Shown piece after piece: positions 1-8,761 of a stretch of DNA of 64,000 nt. The stretch covers positions 496,001 through 560,000 of the forward strand of contig RSEE01000037.1 in assembly GCA_003971905.1 (NCBI GenBank), in the 5' to 3' direction. Both the position numbers and the translations under genes were made by a program. Within the stretch, counting starts at the first letter, position 1, and every line of letters begins with the position of its first letter. A model generated the notes under the pieces. The model saw only the letters and a program-made list of their open reading frames with translations, searched no databases and had not been told where the DNA came from. Source of the stretch: Moniliella sp. 'wahieum' (taxonomy: Eukaryota > Basidiomycota > Moniliellomycetes > Moniliellales > Moniliellaceae).

Positions 1-1319
1 GCTGAGCAGCGCTTGGCCTTGCTCGCGTGGCTGGTCGAGTTGGCCGTGTGTACGCGCTCCATTCGGCAGTTCTTTGAGGACTGCGAAAACCATCTTACCC
101 ACCTGCGCAAAGTCAAGGGCGAAATCAGTCGACGGCGCAAGGGGGCAACGAACGGCGGAGCGAACTGGAAGCGCTAGCCCGCGCACAAAGTCAGGCGGAC
201 AAACTGGCTGTGTCTACCGCTACCCCACCCGCGCTCGCTGGTCCAGGACCGGAGACGGGGACAGCGGCCAACACGCCCGTTGGGTCGGACGACGAGTCGG
301 ACGACGGCAAGGAAGAAGGAGCGCTGCCTCCTGCCTCTGGGCCGGACCCGACGAGCAAAGCGGACCAACGGGACGAGGAAGCGAAGAGCAAAGCCGCCCA
401 GTGGGCCGCAGAGGAGAAGCGTAAGTTGGCAGCGGAATGGGCCGAGCTGGAACGGGAAGACAATACGGCGAGTCAGGCGTGGCGACGATCGGAGCATGCG
501 GCACGACAAACGCCATTGGGCTACGACCGCTTCCACAATGCCTACTGGTGGTTTGATGGCGTCGCGTCCGACCCGCCGCGCGGGTACGGGCGGGACTTGA
601 CCGCGCTGGGGTATGGCCAGGCCGACGCGGATGCCAATGCCGGTGCCGGTGCAGGGGGGATCGGTCAGAGGGCGAGTCGGACGCCGAGTCGGAGAGCTCG
701 GGGCGCAGCGACGAGCAGCAGGAGCAAGAGCAAGAGCAGAGGAGGTGCAGGCGGACCAGCTGTGTGGGGTGGGACGACTGTACGTGCAAGGCGCGCCGGT
801 GGAGGCGATTGAAGGCATGAAAAGTTGGGCGGACCATGCGCTGCGATGGGACGAGGTGCAGACGCGGTTGCAAGCCGAATCGGGTCCGCTGGGCCGCCTG
901 CCGCCCGGCCAATGGGCCGCGTACACGACGCCGCACCAGGTGGACGAACTGATTGCGTGGTTGCGCGTCAAGGGGGTGCGGGAGAATGCGCTCAAGGCGC
1001 AACTGATGCGGTTCAAGCCTCTGATTGAAGCGTCCATGACGCGGCGCGCGCAGATGCTTTCCTTTGCCGCCCAGCATGCCAACCCGAACCCGTCCGCGTC
1101 GACGGGCGCAGCCGAGGAGCGGCAAGGGCAGGACAAGAACCAGCGCAAGACGCGAGCTCCAGCTGCCGCTACGACGGCTTCGGCGCGCCGGTTGGCCGCG
1201 GGGGCGTCGCCGTACGCACCGCCGGACGAGCAGGCGATCAGGGCGCTCCAGAAGCTGTATCCCGTGGCGCGGGGGCGCGCCTGTGGCGCTACCGCAATGT
1301 GCGCCATGCTGAAAAGTAG
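1..1319 (+). CDS. ITC1: ISWI complex accessory subunit (Itc1/WSTF-like), 3' part
   Basis: Chromatin-remodelling subunit that would partner an Isw2-type ATPase in the nucleus. The first frame, open from base 1, has the helical pattern LALLAWLVEL...IRQFFEDCE...HLTHLRKVKGEISRRR that is typical of the region after the DDT domain. A second frame (from about 155) carries the WHIM motif LGYDRFHNAYWWFDG near 520-560. A third frame (about 740-1250) has WADHALRWDEVQTRLQ and a helical tail. The 5' end lies outside the window. Joining the pieces needs one-base shifts near 155, 650-730 and the G-run at 1270-1274. After the last shift the frame ends WRYRNVRHAEK then TAG at 1319, which I prefer to the frame that reads on through the microsatellite. 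Family assignment rests on the WHIM motif and the helices. A different WHIM protein is possible. Confidence 0.72.
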
Positions 1320-1395
1320 GCCAACCGATCCTTCCGAAGCAGCCAGTGCGATCCGCTGGCCCCTCGCCAGTCTGTCTGTCTGCGTCGCACCAGGT

Positions 1396-1515
1396 ACTAC
1401 TAGTAGGAGTAGGAGTAGGAGTAGGAGTAGGAGTAGGAGTAGGAGTAGGAGTAGGAGTAGAGTAGGAGTAGGTAGGAGTAGGAGTAGGAGTAGGAGTAGG
1501 AGTAGGAGTAGGAGT
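1396..1515. repeat. Hexanucleotide microsatellite (TAGGAG)n
   Basis: About 120 bp of TAGGAG/GAGTAG units with one interruption near 1458-1473. It lies just 3' of the inferred ITC1 stop. Every frame across it is open, giving Ser-Arg on the plus strand and poly-Leu, Tyr-Ser or Pro-Thr on the minus strand, so several long but artificial reading frames cross it. Confidence 0.95.
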
Positions 1516-1831
1516 AGCCACCGCACAGGTTATACGTCCCCCACCAGCGGGTGCGAGCGGGCGTGGGAGGACGCAACAAAGGCACGGGGGCAGCATGAAA
1601 ATACTAGGGTTGGCGCGGGTGGTGGGTGATTCTCATCGGAGGGGCAGCTGAGCCCGTGGGCGCAAGGGCAGTGTCCACGTGCTCGGCTATGCGCGGGCAG
1701 CAAGGGCGGCGGCGTTGGGGAGGAGATGGGGTGAGGCGTGCGGATCTGGTAGCGTGCCTCGTCCCAACTCCACCTTGCTTCGGCTGGCCCTCGCTTCGAA
1801 CCGCATCGCGCGTGCTGGCTAGTTGGCTGCC

Positions 1832-2906
1832 ATGCGTCTGCGTCGAGCCTCCTCGCTGTTGCCGCCGCTGCTGCTGCCGTCGCCACGCTCGCCCGGGCGC
1901 AGGACACGGGCATCCCCTCGGACGCCAGCGCCCAGTGCCAGAGCTACATCAACGTGTTCAACCACAACTCGGACTTTAGCCAGTGCACCGACCCCCTCCT
2001 TGCCGCCGTCACGCAGTACACCAAGGCCACCAACCAAAAGGGCGCCACCCGCCTCGGACGCCAACGCCCTGACCACTGCCCTCGATGCCCTCTGCACCAC
2101 CGGCGCCGGCTGCAGCGCCGCCACCATGAAGGACATTGTGCACAACTTTGCTTCCGATTGCCTCCAGGACCTGGTGGCTCCAAGGCGAGATGTCGTGGCG
2201 CTGTACGACAAGCTCTACCTTATCACACCTTTTCAGAACCCTCTGCGCCAAGGATGACAAGGACAACTACTGCGTCACGTGCGTCCTCCCCCCCTTCCCC
2301 CCCACTCCGCAATAGGCCACTGACCACTGGGTGGACAGCACGCTCGCTGAGAGTGGACAGGTGGGCAACGAGACCAAGCGTTCGATCCCAGTTGAGGAGA
2401 GCGCATACCAACGCCTAGCGCGCGGCGTAGACGAGCTGACGGAGATCAATGCCGAGCTGCTCGCGCGCGCCGACAGCGACAGTCTCCAGACGTTTGACAT
2501 TTCCGACGTGGACGATGGTTCGCGGAGATTGTGTGGGAAGACTCGGGGTCACAGCAGAGCGAAGCGGCTTCGACCAATTTACCTTTCCTATTATCCAGCC
2601 TAACAGCCCCAAGTCCATCCTGTGCGGCACGTGTGCGCAAAAGATCATGGCTGCCTACATTCAATTCGAAACGTCCATCCCGTATGCGATTGGGCTGGCC
2701 AACTCGGACATTCTCCACACCCAGTCGCCGCTCTACAAGGCAGGCCAAGCCACGTGTGGAGATTCGTGGGCTACGCAAGTCAATGCTCTCGCTAACACTT
2801 CGGCGTTTGCTCAAGTCAGCGCGCAGGTCGCACCGTACCGTCGTCCCTCGTCGGGCTGGCTTCCTTCTTGCCCCCCCTCGCCTTTGCCCTGCTCACCGTC
2901 TTGTAA
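1832..2906 (+). CDS. Secreted Cys-containing protein, probably GPI-anchored (unknown function)
   Basis: ATG at 1832 begins MRLRRA. One base shift away the frame reads LLAVAAAAAVATLARA, a good signal peptide with cleavage near ARA/QDTG. The mature part has spaced cysteines: CQSYINVFNHNSDFSQC, ALCTTGAGCS, DCLQDL, LCAKDDKDNYC, ILCGTCAQK and ATCGDS. This resembles fungal secreted proteins of the DUF7729 type, though I give that family name only tentatively. A short intron is likely at about 2279-2317 (GTGCGT...ATAG). The end, in another frame, is a hydrophobic tail VGLASFLPPLAFALLTVL then TAA at 2906, as expected of a GPI-attachment signal. At least four one-base shifts are needed. Likely cell-wall or extracellular; the function is not recognised. 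Confidence 0.55.
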
Positions 2907-3698
2907 TCCCGGGCCGGACCTGGGACGGATAGGTCGGCACACAGATACCGTTCCCCTGCAGCTTGGTAGACCCAGGGCCATGTGCCGCCTCCTTCTCCCC
3001 TCCCCACCCCCCCCTCACCCTCTGACGCTGCGCTCCTTTGTCTCCGCCTGGCGTCCGGTCCGGTCATGGTGGGACGAGAGCGATATGATACATGAAACGA
3101 AGGCGGCTCCATGGTGTCCTTGATCCACTTTTTCCATCTTGCGTTACTGCTGTGCCTTGTTCCCCTCTTTTCTCCCTTTGGTTCCTGCCTTGCCTCCTTT
3201 CTGTTCCTGTGGCCACTCGTCACTAGTCATTGCCGCAATCGATTCCCGTCGCTTCGCCTCCTGCGGAGGGACGCCCATGTCTCCTTGATCCCCTGGCATC
3301 CATCCGTTCTTTGCGGGGTCCCGTGTCGAGATGCATGCCACCCCTGGTTCCCTGGGGGCGTCCTGGAGCGCAGCACGGTAGGCCTCTCCAGGCTTCACCA
3401 TATCTATCGCACCCTCCTCCCCGCCCATTCGGGTCTGCTGACGCAGATGGAACCATGAATCTAACAATAGGGCACAAGCCAAGGTACTATTAGCTGAGAA
3501 AGCGTATGTTGGGTCCGAGGGATCGTGATCTGCTCATTTCTTAAGCGCAGGCCATGGCCTATTGCGGTAGCACCTACCTTAGCTTGCTTGCGATGCCACA
3601 CTTGGGCCCACCTATCACGCGCATTTGTTCTGTATAGCAAGAGATGACTGAGTATCCGTTGGTTGGTTGGGTTGCTTTTTTTTCCCGGGCCAAGCTTG
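2907..3698. other. Convergent intergenic region, no gene seen
   Basis: Lies between the 3' ends of the secreted-protein gene and ARP2. It is pyrimidine-rich (about 2985-3225) with short reading frames that have no conserved features. It probably holds the two 3' UTRs. Confidence 0.5.
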
Positions 3699-5010
3699 CT
3701 ACGCGTCTCGGCCGAGCTTGTCGAGGGCAGCAGCGCCCTTTTCGTACCATTCTTCCCGGGTAACCCAGAAAGACTCGCGGTTCTTCATGATGTCCGCCAA
3801 GACGGCGCCGCCGAGGAAGACCATATGCTTGCGCCGCGGCGGGTCCTCGATCCGAATTTTGAATCCGGGCAGGCGCGAGGCGTCGCCACGCAGAACCCGG
3901 GTCAGGTACAGTTGCTTCATCTCCTTTTCCAGCCGGCTGGGCAAGCCTGGGTACATCGACGACCCGCCCGATAACACAATATGTTTGTACAGTTCCGCAC
4001 GGATGTCCATCGCCGCCGCCTGGATCGTATTGAACAACAGCTCGCCCATTCCGGGCTGTTCCACGTCCACCAGTTCCGGCTGGAACAGACATTCGGGCGC
4101 CTCGAATCGCTCCGAGCCTACTTTGATGATCCGTCCATCGGGAAGCTACCAAAAGAGGGTGGGTCAGCGCCAGCGGCTCCTACGTGGGGGCAAGGGCGTA
4201 CCTCATATTGCTCCACAAGTGTCGTCGTCTCCTCAGCCAGCTTCTTATCCACGGCCAAGTCGTAGCTAAACGGTTCAGGTCAGGTGGGGTGCGCCGAGGG
4301 AGAGAAAGGGGGAAGCGCCGGGACAAAGGAGGAGAGGGGGACGAACCTAACGTAGCTTAACTTCTCCTTGATTTCCCGCACCGTTTCAAAGTCGGCGGTA
4401 CGGTTAAAGGCGTACCCGCGCATGAGCAGCAGCTTGATCAGGTACCGTGTCACGTCCCTTCCGGCCACATCCAGACGCCTCGTGAGGTGGGGGAGAGCAA
4501 ACCCTTCGTACACGGGCACCACGTGGGTCACGCCATCGCCTGAATCGACAACAACGCCAGTCTGCAAGCCCTGGGCGTAGAGGGTAAGCACAGCCTGGAT
4601 CGCCACGTACACCCCATCAAACCCATACTCTTCAAACATGATCTGGCACATCTTTCCCGATTGCGTTTGGGGTTCATCGGGGGTTCGGTGAGCAGGATCT
4701 TGCGGCCTTGCGGATCGACCTTGAGCTTCTCGTCAAAGGTGTAGTTCCACACATGGCGCATATCGCCAAAATCCTTAACTACGCCGTGCTCCATGGGCTG
4801 GGTGACCTGGAGATAGTTGCGCACGGCCGCCGCCTCGTCGCCCACCATCACATCCTTGATCTCGACATCGAGGTCGTCGCGCTCCTCGACACGCAAGATG
4901 GGGCGGCCGACGATGGAGGGAAAGATGTGGGCGGGGAAGTTGCTGCCGGCATAGCCGGCCTTGACGAAGCCGGTGCCGTTGTCGACGACGAGCGGACGGT
5001 CGTCGGCCAT
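3699..5010 (-). CDS. ARP2: Actin-related protein 2 (Arp2/3 complex)
   Basis: ATP-binding subunit of the Arp2/3 complex, which nucleates branched actin at endocytic patches. It starts [20 protein letters not shown], the actin phosphate-1 loop with the DNGTGFVK form typical of Arp2. It continues with [26 protein letters not shown] (phosphate 2), [34 protein letters not shown] and [20 protein letters not shown], and ends [14 protein letters not shown]. Two clean introns on the minus strand are 4266-4346 (81 bp) and 4146-4201 (56 bp); both keep the frame. One frame change near 4655 splits NPKRNRE from [16 protein letters not shown]. The total of about 390 residues is normal for Arp2. Its 5' end faces a possible small gene on the plus strand. 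Confidence 0.96.
4146..4201 (-). other. ARP2 intron
   Basis: 56 bp. The minus-strand donor is GAG|GTACGC and the acceptor TTGGTAG|C. It joins LVEQYE to [10 protein letters not shown] in phase 0. Confidence 0.85.
4266..4346 (-). other. ARP2 intron
   Basis: 81 bp. The minus-strand donor is AG|GTTCGT and the acceptor TTTAG|C. It joins ...LSYV to SYDLAVDKK in phase 2. Confidence 0.8.
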
Positions 5011-5217
5011 GGGGGGCGAGGGGGCGATGGGGGTGGCGTAGCAGAGCAGGCGGCGGGGGGCCGAGCGTCGAGCGCAGCCACGTCAGCGGCAACGTGCGCG
5101 GGGGCAGTGTGGCTGCGCACCGCCGGCTGCTTATGTACGCCGTCGAGTTGCGCCCGATTATCGTATCTCGCAAGTCGCTAGCCACTCCAGACAGCCCTAT
5201 TGCCTCTTCTCATCACG

Positions 5218-5530
5218 ATGGGACGCATCCAGCGCCCGCTGGCCGACGTCCTGGGGCCACCCGAACGCAGCCAAGAATCACGTCCACGCCCCCCCGTACG
5301 ACGGCCATATGATGCGCGTGATGTGCTTTTGCGGGGAGTGGGCCAGGCTCTCTCAAAGCCGTCGTCCATTCGTTGAGGATGGGGCCAGTCTCCTCTCGCA
5401 CTGGTGCCAGATGGTCTCGCTGCATGGACAACAGTACTGGAGAAGGTAAAAACAAGGTGCAAGAAGGCATTCCATCCTCTACGAACGACGCTCTCGGCGC
5501 CATAGCCCGCCAGGGCATTTCCAGACGGAC
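5218..5530 (+). CDS. Possible small gene, unknown
   Basis: ATG at 5218 begins MGRIQRPLADVLG. A one-base shift in the G-run near 5255 moves to a frame reading HPNAAKNHVHAPPYDG, then MRVMCFCGEWARLSQ and SLLSHWCQMVSLHGQQYWRR. This stretch looks protein-like, with varied composition and several Trp and Cys. A donor-like AG|GTAAAAAC at 5444 and CCAG near 5511 could remove a short intron before a stop at about 5530. I do not recognise the family. It is divergent from ARP2. The alternative is chance coding in the spacer. Confidence 0.3.
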
Positions 5531-5730
5531 TAGTTAGTACGGGTAAGCGCGGGCTGAGGGAGCCCGCACCCACCTAGTAGGCTTCTCCTGTCGGCCTCAC
5601 ATTCCCCTCTTGGCCCATCATGCAACACCGTACCGCAGCTACAACGCCGTACGTCCTGGCTACCACGGTGATTAGTTAGGACCATCTATCTGCCTTCCCT
5701 CCTCGGTAGGCCTGGTGCAAAGCAAATCCT

Positions 5731-6213
5731 TTACAACCCATCAGGCAGGTTGATCATCTTGGGGACCATTGCGCTCAGCATGGCCAAGCTGGCGAATCTG
5801 GAGATCGAGTCGACACGGTCAGCATCTCAGAACAGGAAACCACACCGGCAGTCCCGGGCCTTTTGGTCTCAGGCCCCCCCTCCCCCCCACAGCGAAAGTA
5901 AGAGGGAGAAGGAAAAGGCAACGTCACACGTACAGTACCGAGATGGCGGGGCTGCCACCCGAGGTGTCCTTGTTGGTTCCGCGGGAATAAGGCTTGTCAT
6001 GGACCCAGTGGGCAACAGCAAAGAAGAACCCGACAAAGGCAAGCATGGGCTGCTTGAACAACAGCCCCACGCCACTGATCATCGCGCCCGAGCCGAGCAG
6101 GTTGCCGAACAAGTCGCTCTCCACCTGCGTCCAGGTATCGGGCAGCTTATAGGGGCGCACCAGCTCGGGTGGATGGGGTTGCTGCTGTCAAACTTGCGTG
6201 CCTCGAGGGACAT
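5731..6213 (-). CDS. Asterix / PAT10 family membrane protein (UPF0139)
   Basis: Small ER membrane protein; the animal homologue (WDR83OS/Asterix) is a subunit of the PAT complex that assists insertion of multi-pass membrane proteins. The start is MSLEARKFDSSNPIH. After a one-base shift near 6165 the frame reads RPYKLPDTWTQVESDLFGNL, then a transmembrane pair around LLGSGAMISGVGLLFKQPML and AFVGFFFAVAHWVHDKPYSR. The basic loop is followed by SGGSPAISVLY, an intron (minus strand GTGTGACG to CTGAG, about 5829-5936) and a last helix FASLAMLSAMVPKMINLPDG, ending at TAA 5731. The order matches the Asterix family (about 105-130 residues, three membrane segments). It is divergent from GCN20 with 287 bp between start codons. 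Confidence 0.78.
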
Positions 6214-6500
6214 GGTGCCGAGGGAGCGGGTGGGGCAGATGGGGGGTTGCCAGGTGGAGCCTCGTGGAGCGCAAGACCGTCGACGCGCCCAGCGCAGCGC
6301 ATTCCGCCCCGGCCCGTTCCGCCGTGGGGGGAGGTTCCGCCTTTTTCGTGCCGCTTCAACTCCGCCTGGTGGCGCTTGAAGCACGGCATGAAGCGAAGCT
6401 AGCTCATCGTCAAGCTCATCGTCAAGCTCATCGTCAAGCTCGGCGTGAAGCTGCCGCCGCTCTCGCCCACCACTGTGCACACACCTCTCTGCCGTCTGCC
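6214..6500. promoter_or_regulatory. Shared divergent promoter, Asterix / GCN20
   Basis: 287 bp between two start codons that face away from each other. It contains a 12-bp tandem repeat at about 6402-6441. No TATA box is obvious. Confidence 0.5.
6402..6441. repeat. 12-bp tandem repeat (CTCATCGTCAAG)3
   Basis: Three direct units of CTCATCGTCAAG and a partial fourth, about 60 bp upstream of the GCN20 ATG. Confidence 0.9.
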
Positions 6501-8761
6501 ATGACCACCATGCAGCAGCTGCTCGCCTCTGCGCTGCCCAGCCTCGACGCACCCGTGTCCGAGTACCTTGCAGGGTACATTGACGATGTGGCCACCGACC
6601 TGGACCCCGGGCAGGACATGATTGCGGACATTGTGCGGCCCATGCTCGAATCCGCCACGCGCGGCACCCCCGTCAAGCCCCAGACGCTCGACACGCTCCT
6701 TGCCAAGCTCGCGGAGATTGTGGCGGACAAGATGCCCAAGGACGGCGAGGACGCCTCGGGCCTGGTGCGGCTGGAGCATGTGGTGGACATGCGCACCGGC
6801 CTGGGCGATTCCAAGACGGCGTTTGACACGACGGGCGGGGTGGACGTGAGTCTTGGTGGTAAAAAGGCAGGTCGGACGACGGTCGACGTGAAGAAACTTG
6901 CCAAGCAAGAGGCCAAGACACGACAAAAGATTGCGAAGCGGGCCCAGCGTGACTTGTACGAGAGCAGCAAGTTGGTCCAGTCGGCCCAGGAGCAAACGTC
7001 GTACGAGGAAATGTTCCTCAAGGTCAACCCGCTCGAGGCGCGACGCGGAGGCAGCAAGGACATCAACCTGCCCAACATTGATATCACCTTTGGCTCCAAA
7101 CGCATTCTCTCTGGTGCCAACCTCAACCTGGCCCAGGGCAGGCGGTACGGCCTGGTGGTGTGAACGGCATTGGAAAATCCACACTGCTGCGCTTCATGGC
7201 ACTCCGCGAGGTGCCGATTCCCACCAACGTCAGTCTCCTCTATGTCGAACAGGAGATTGTCGGGGACGAGACGACGGCACTCGAGTCGGTGCTCAAGGCG
7301 GATGGTGGCGGGACCGACTCATCTCGGAAGAAAAGCAGATCGAGGCGGAACTCAACAAGCTAGAGGCAGATGCGGCAGCGGCCGTTGCTGCGGCTGCCGG
7401 GGCTGGAGAAGGCACAGGATCCGCTGTTGACCTCCCCACCCGACAGAGGGAGATCAAGCGGGAACAACTGTCGTCTCGGCTGGGGGAAGTGCAGGCGTCA
7501 TTGGTGGATGGAGGCTGAGACGGGCCGGCGCGCGCTGCCAGCTTGTTGTATGGTCTTGGGTTTGACGAGTCGGACCAGTCGAGGCCGACGAGCTCCTTCT
7601 CGGGTGGGTGGAGAATGCGGTTGGCTTGGCCCGGGCGCTGTTCTGCAAGCCGGACCTGCTCATGCTCGACGAACCGTCGAACATGCTGGACTTGAACGCG
7701 ATTGCATGGTTGGAAGATTACTTGGTCAACGAGTGGGACGGGACGTTGCTCGTCGTCTCGCACGACCGTGCGTTCCTCAACCGGGTCGCCACAGACATTA
7801 TCCACCAACATTCGGAGCGGCTGGATTACTACAAGGGCAACTTTGACCAGTTTTACGAAACGCGCGAAGAGCGGCGCACAGAACCAGCAGCGCGAGTATG
7901 AGGCCAACCAGGCCAAGCGCGCTCACCTGCAAGCGTTTATTGATCGCTGGCGTGTCAATGCCAACCGGGCTGCACAGCCCAGAGTAAGATGAAGGAGTTG
8001 GAGAAAGATGCCGATCATCGATCCGCCGAGGCAAAAGGTGGTTACTTTCCGTCTGCCCGAGACGGAGAAACTGTCGCCTCCCTTCTGCAGCTGGACAATG
8101 TCAGCTTTGGCTACACGCCCGACAAGCCCTTGTTGCACAACATCAACTTTGATGTGACCCAGCAATCGCGCATTGCCATCATTGGGTCCAATGGAAGTGG
8201 CAAATCGACACTGATGAAGCTCCTGGTGGGCGATCTAACCCCGACCAAGGGCGACCAGAAGCGGAACAACAAGTTGCGCGTCGGCCTGTTCACCCAACAC
8301 CACGTTGACCAGCTTGACCTGTCCATGTCGCCCGTCGGCTTCCTCATGTCGCAGCACCCTGGCCTGAGCGAACAAGAGTACCGGTCGCAGTTGGGCGCGT
8401 TGGCATCACTGGCATGACGGGCTTGCAGAAGATTGCGACGCTGTCAGGAGGACAAAAGTCGCGTGTTGCGTTTGCCCATTTGGCATGTGCGACCCCACGT
8501 GCTGTTGCTGGACGAGCCGACGAATCACTTGGACATGATTGATGGTCTCGATGCTCTCACGGGTGCGATCAAGGTTTGGAACGGTGGAGTGATCGTCATC
8601 TCCCACACGAGCGGTTCATCAACAACTGTCTCGACGAGCTCTGGGTGTGCAACAAGGGCAATGTTGAGAAGTTCTACGGAAGCGTAGATAAGTACAAGTC
8701 GCTCATCGTTAGCATGAACAACCAGAACCGTCGTGCTCCCGGCGCGCCTGGGCCGCGCTAA
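6501..8761 (+). CDS. GCN20: ABC-F ATPase Gcn20 (ABCF3-like)
   Basis: Cytosolic ABC-F protein. Yeast Gcn20 binds Gcn1 and ribosomes to help activate the eIF2alpha kinase Gcn2 during starvation. There are no membrane segments. The N-terminal 190 residues match the Gcn20-specific region ([20 protein letters not shown]...[16 protein letters not shown]). First ATPase: NGIGKSTLL Walker A at 7161, a degraded FSGGW signature near 7600, Walker [22 protein letters not shown] linker with [17 protein letters not shown] follows. Second ATPase: [14 protein letters not shown] Walker A, LSGGQKSR signature, [14 protein letters not shown] Walker B. The end is [17 protein letters not shown] at 8761. The gene looks intronless but has frame changes near 7157, 7316, 7515, 7600, 7880, 7975, 8405, 8470 and 8610. 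The length of about 750 residues is normal. Confidence 0.93.

Noticed and set aside
1396-1515. CRISPR-like array
   Set aside because: Units are 6 bp without spacers; a plain microsatellite.
174-1596. Two minus-strand frames of about 450 codons
   Set aside because: They are open only because of the microsatellite (poly-Leu or Pro-Thr) and are antisense to ITC1 with its WHIM motif.
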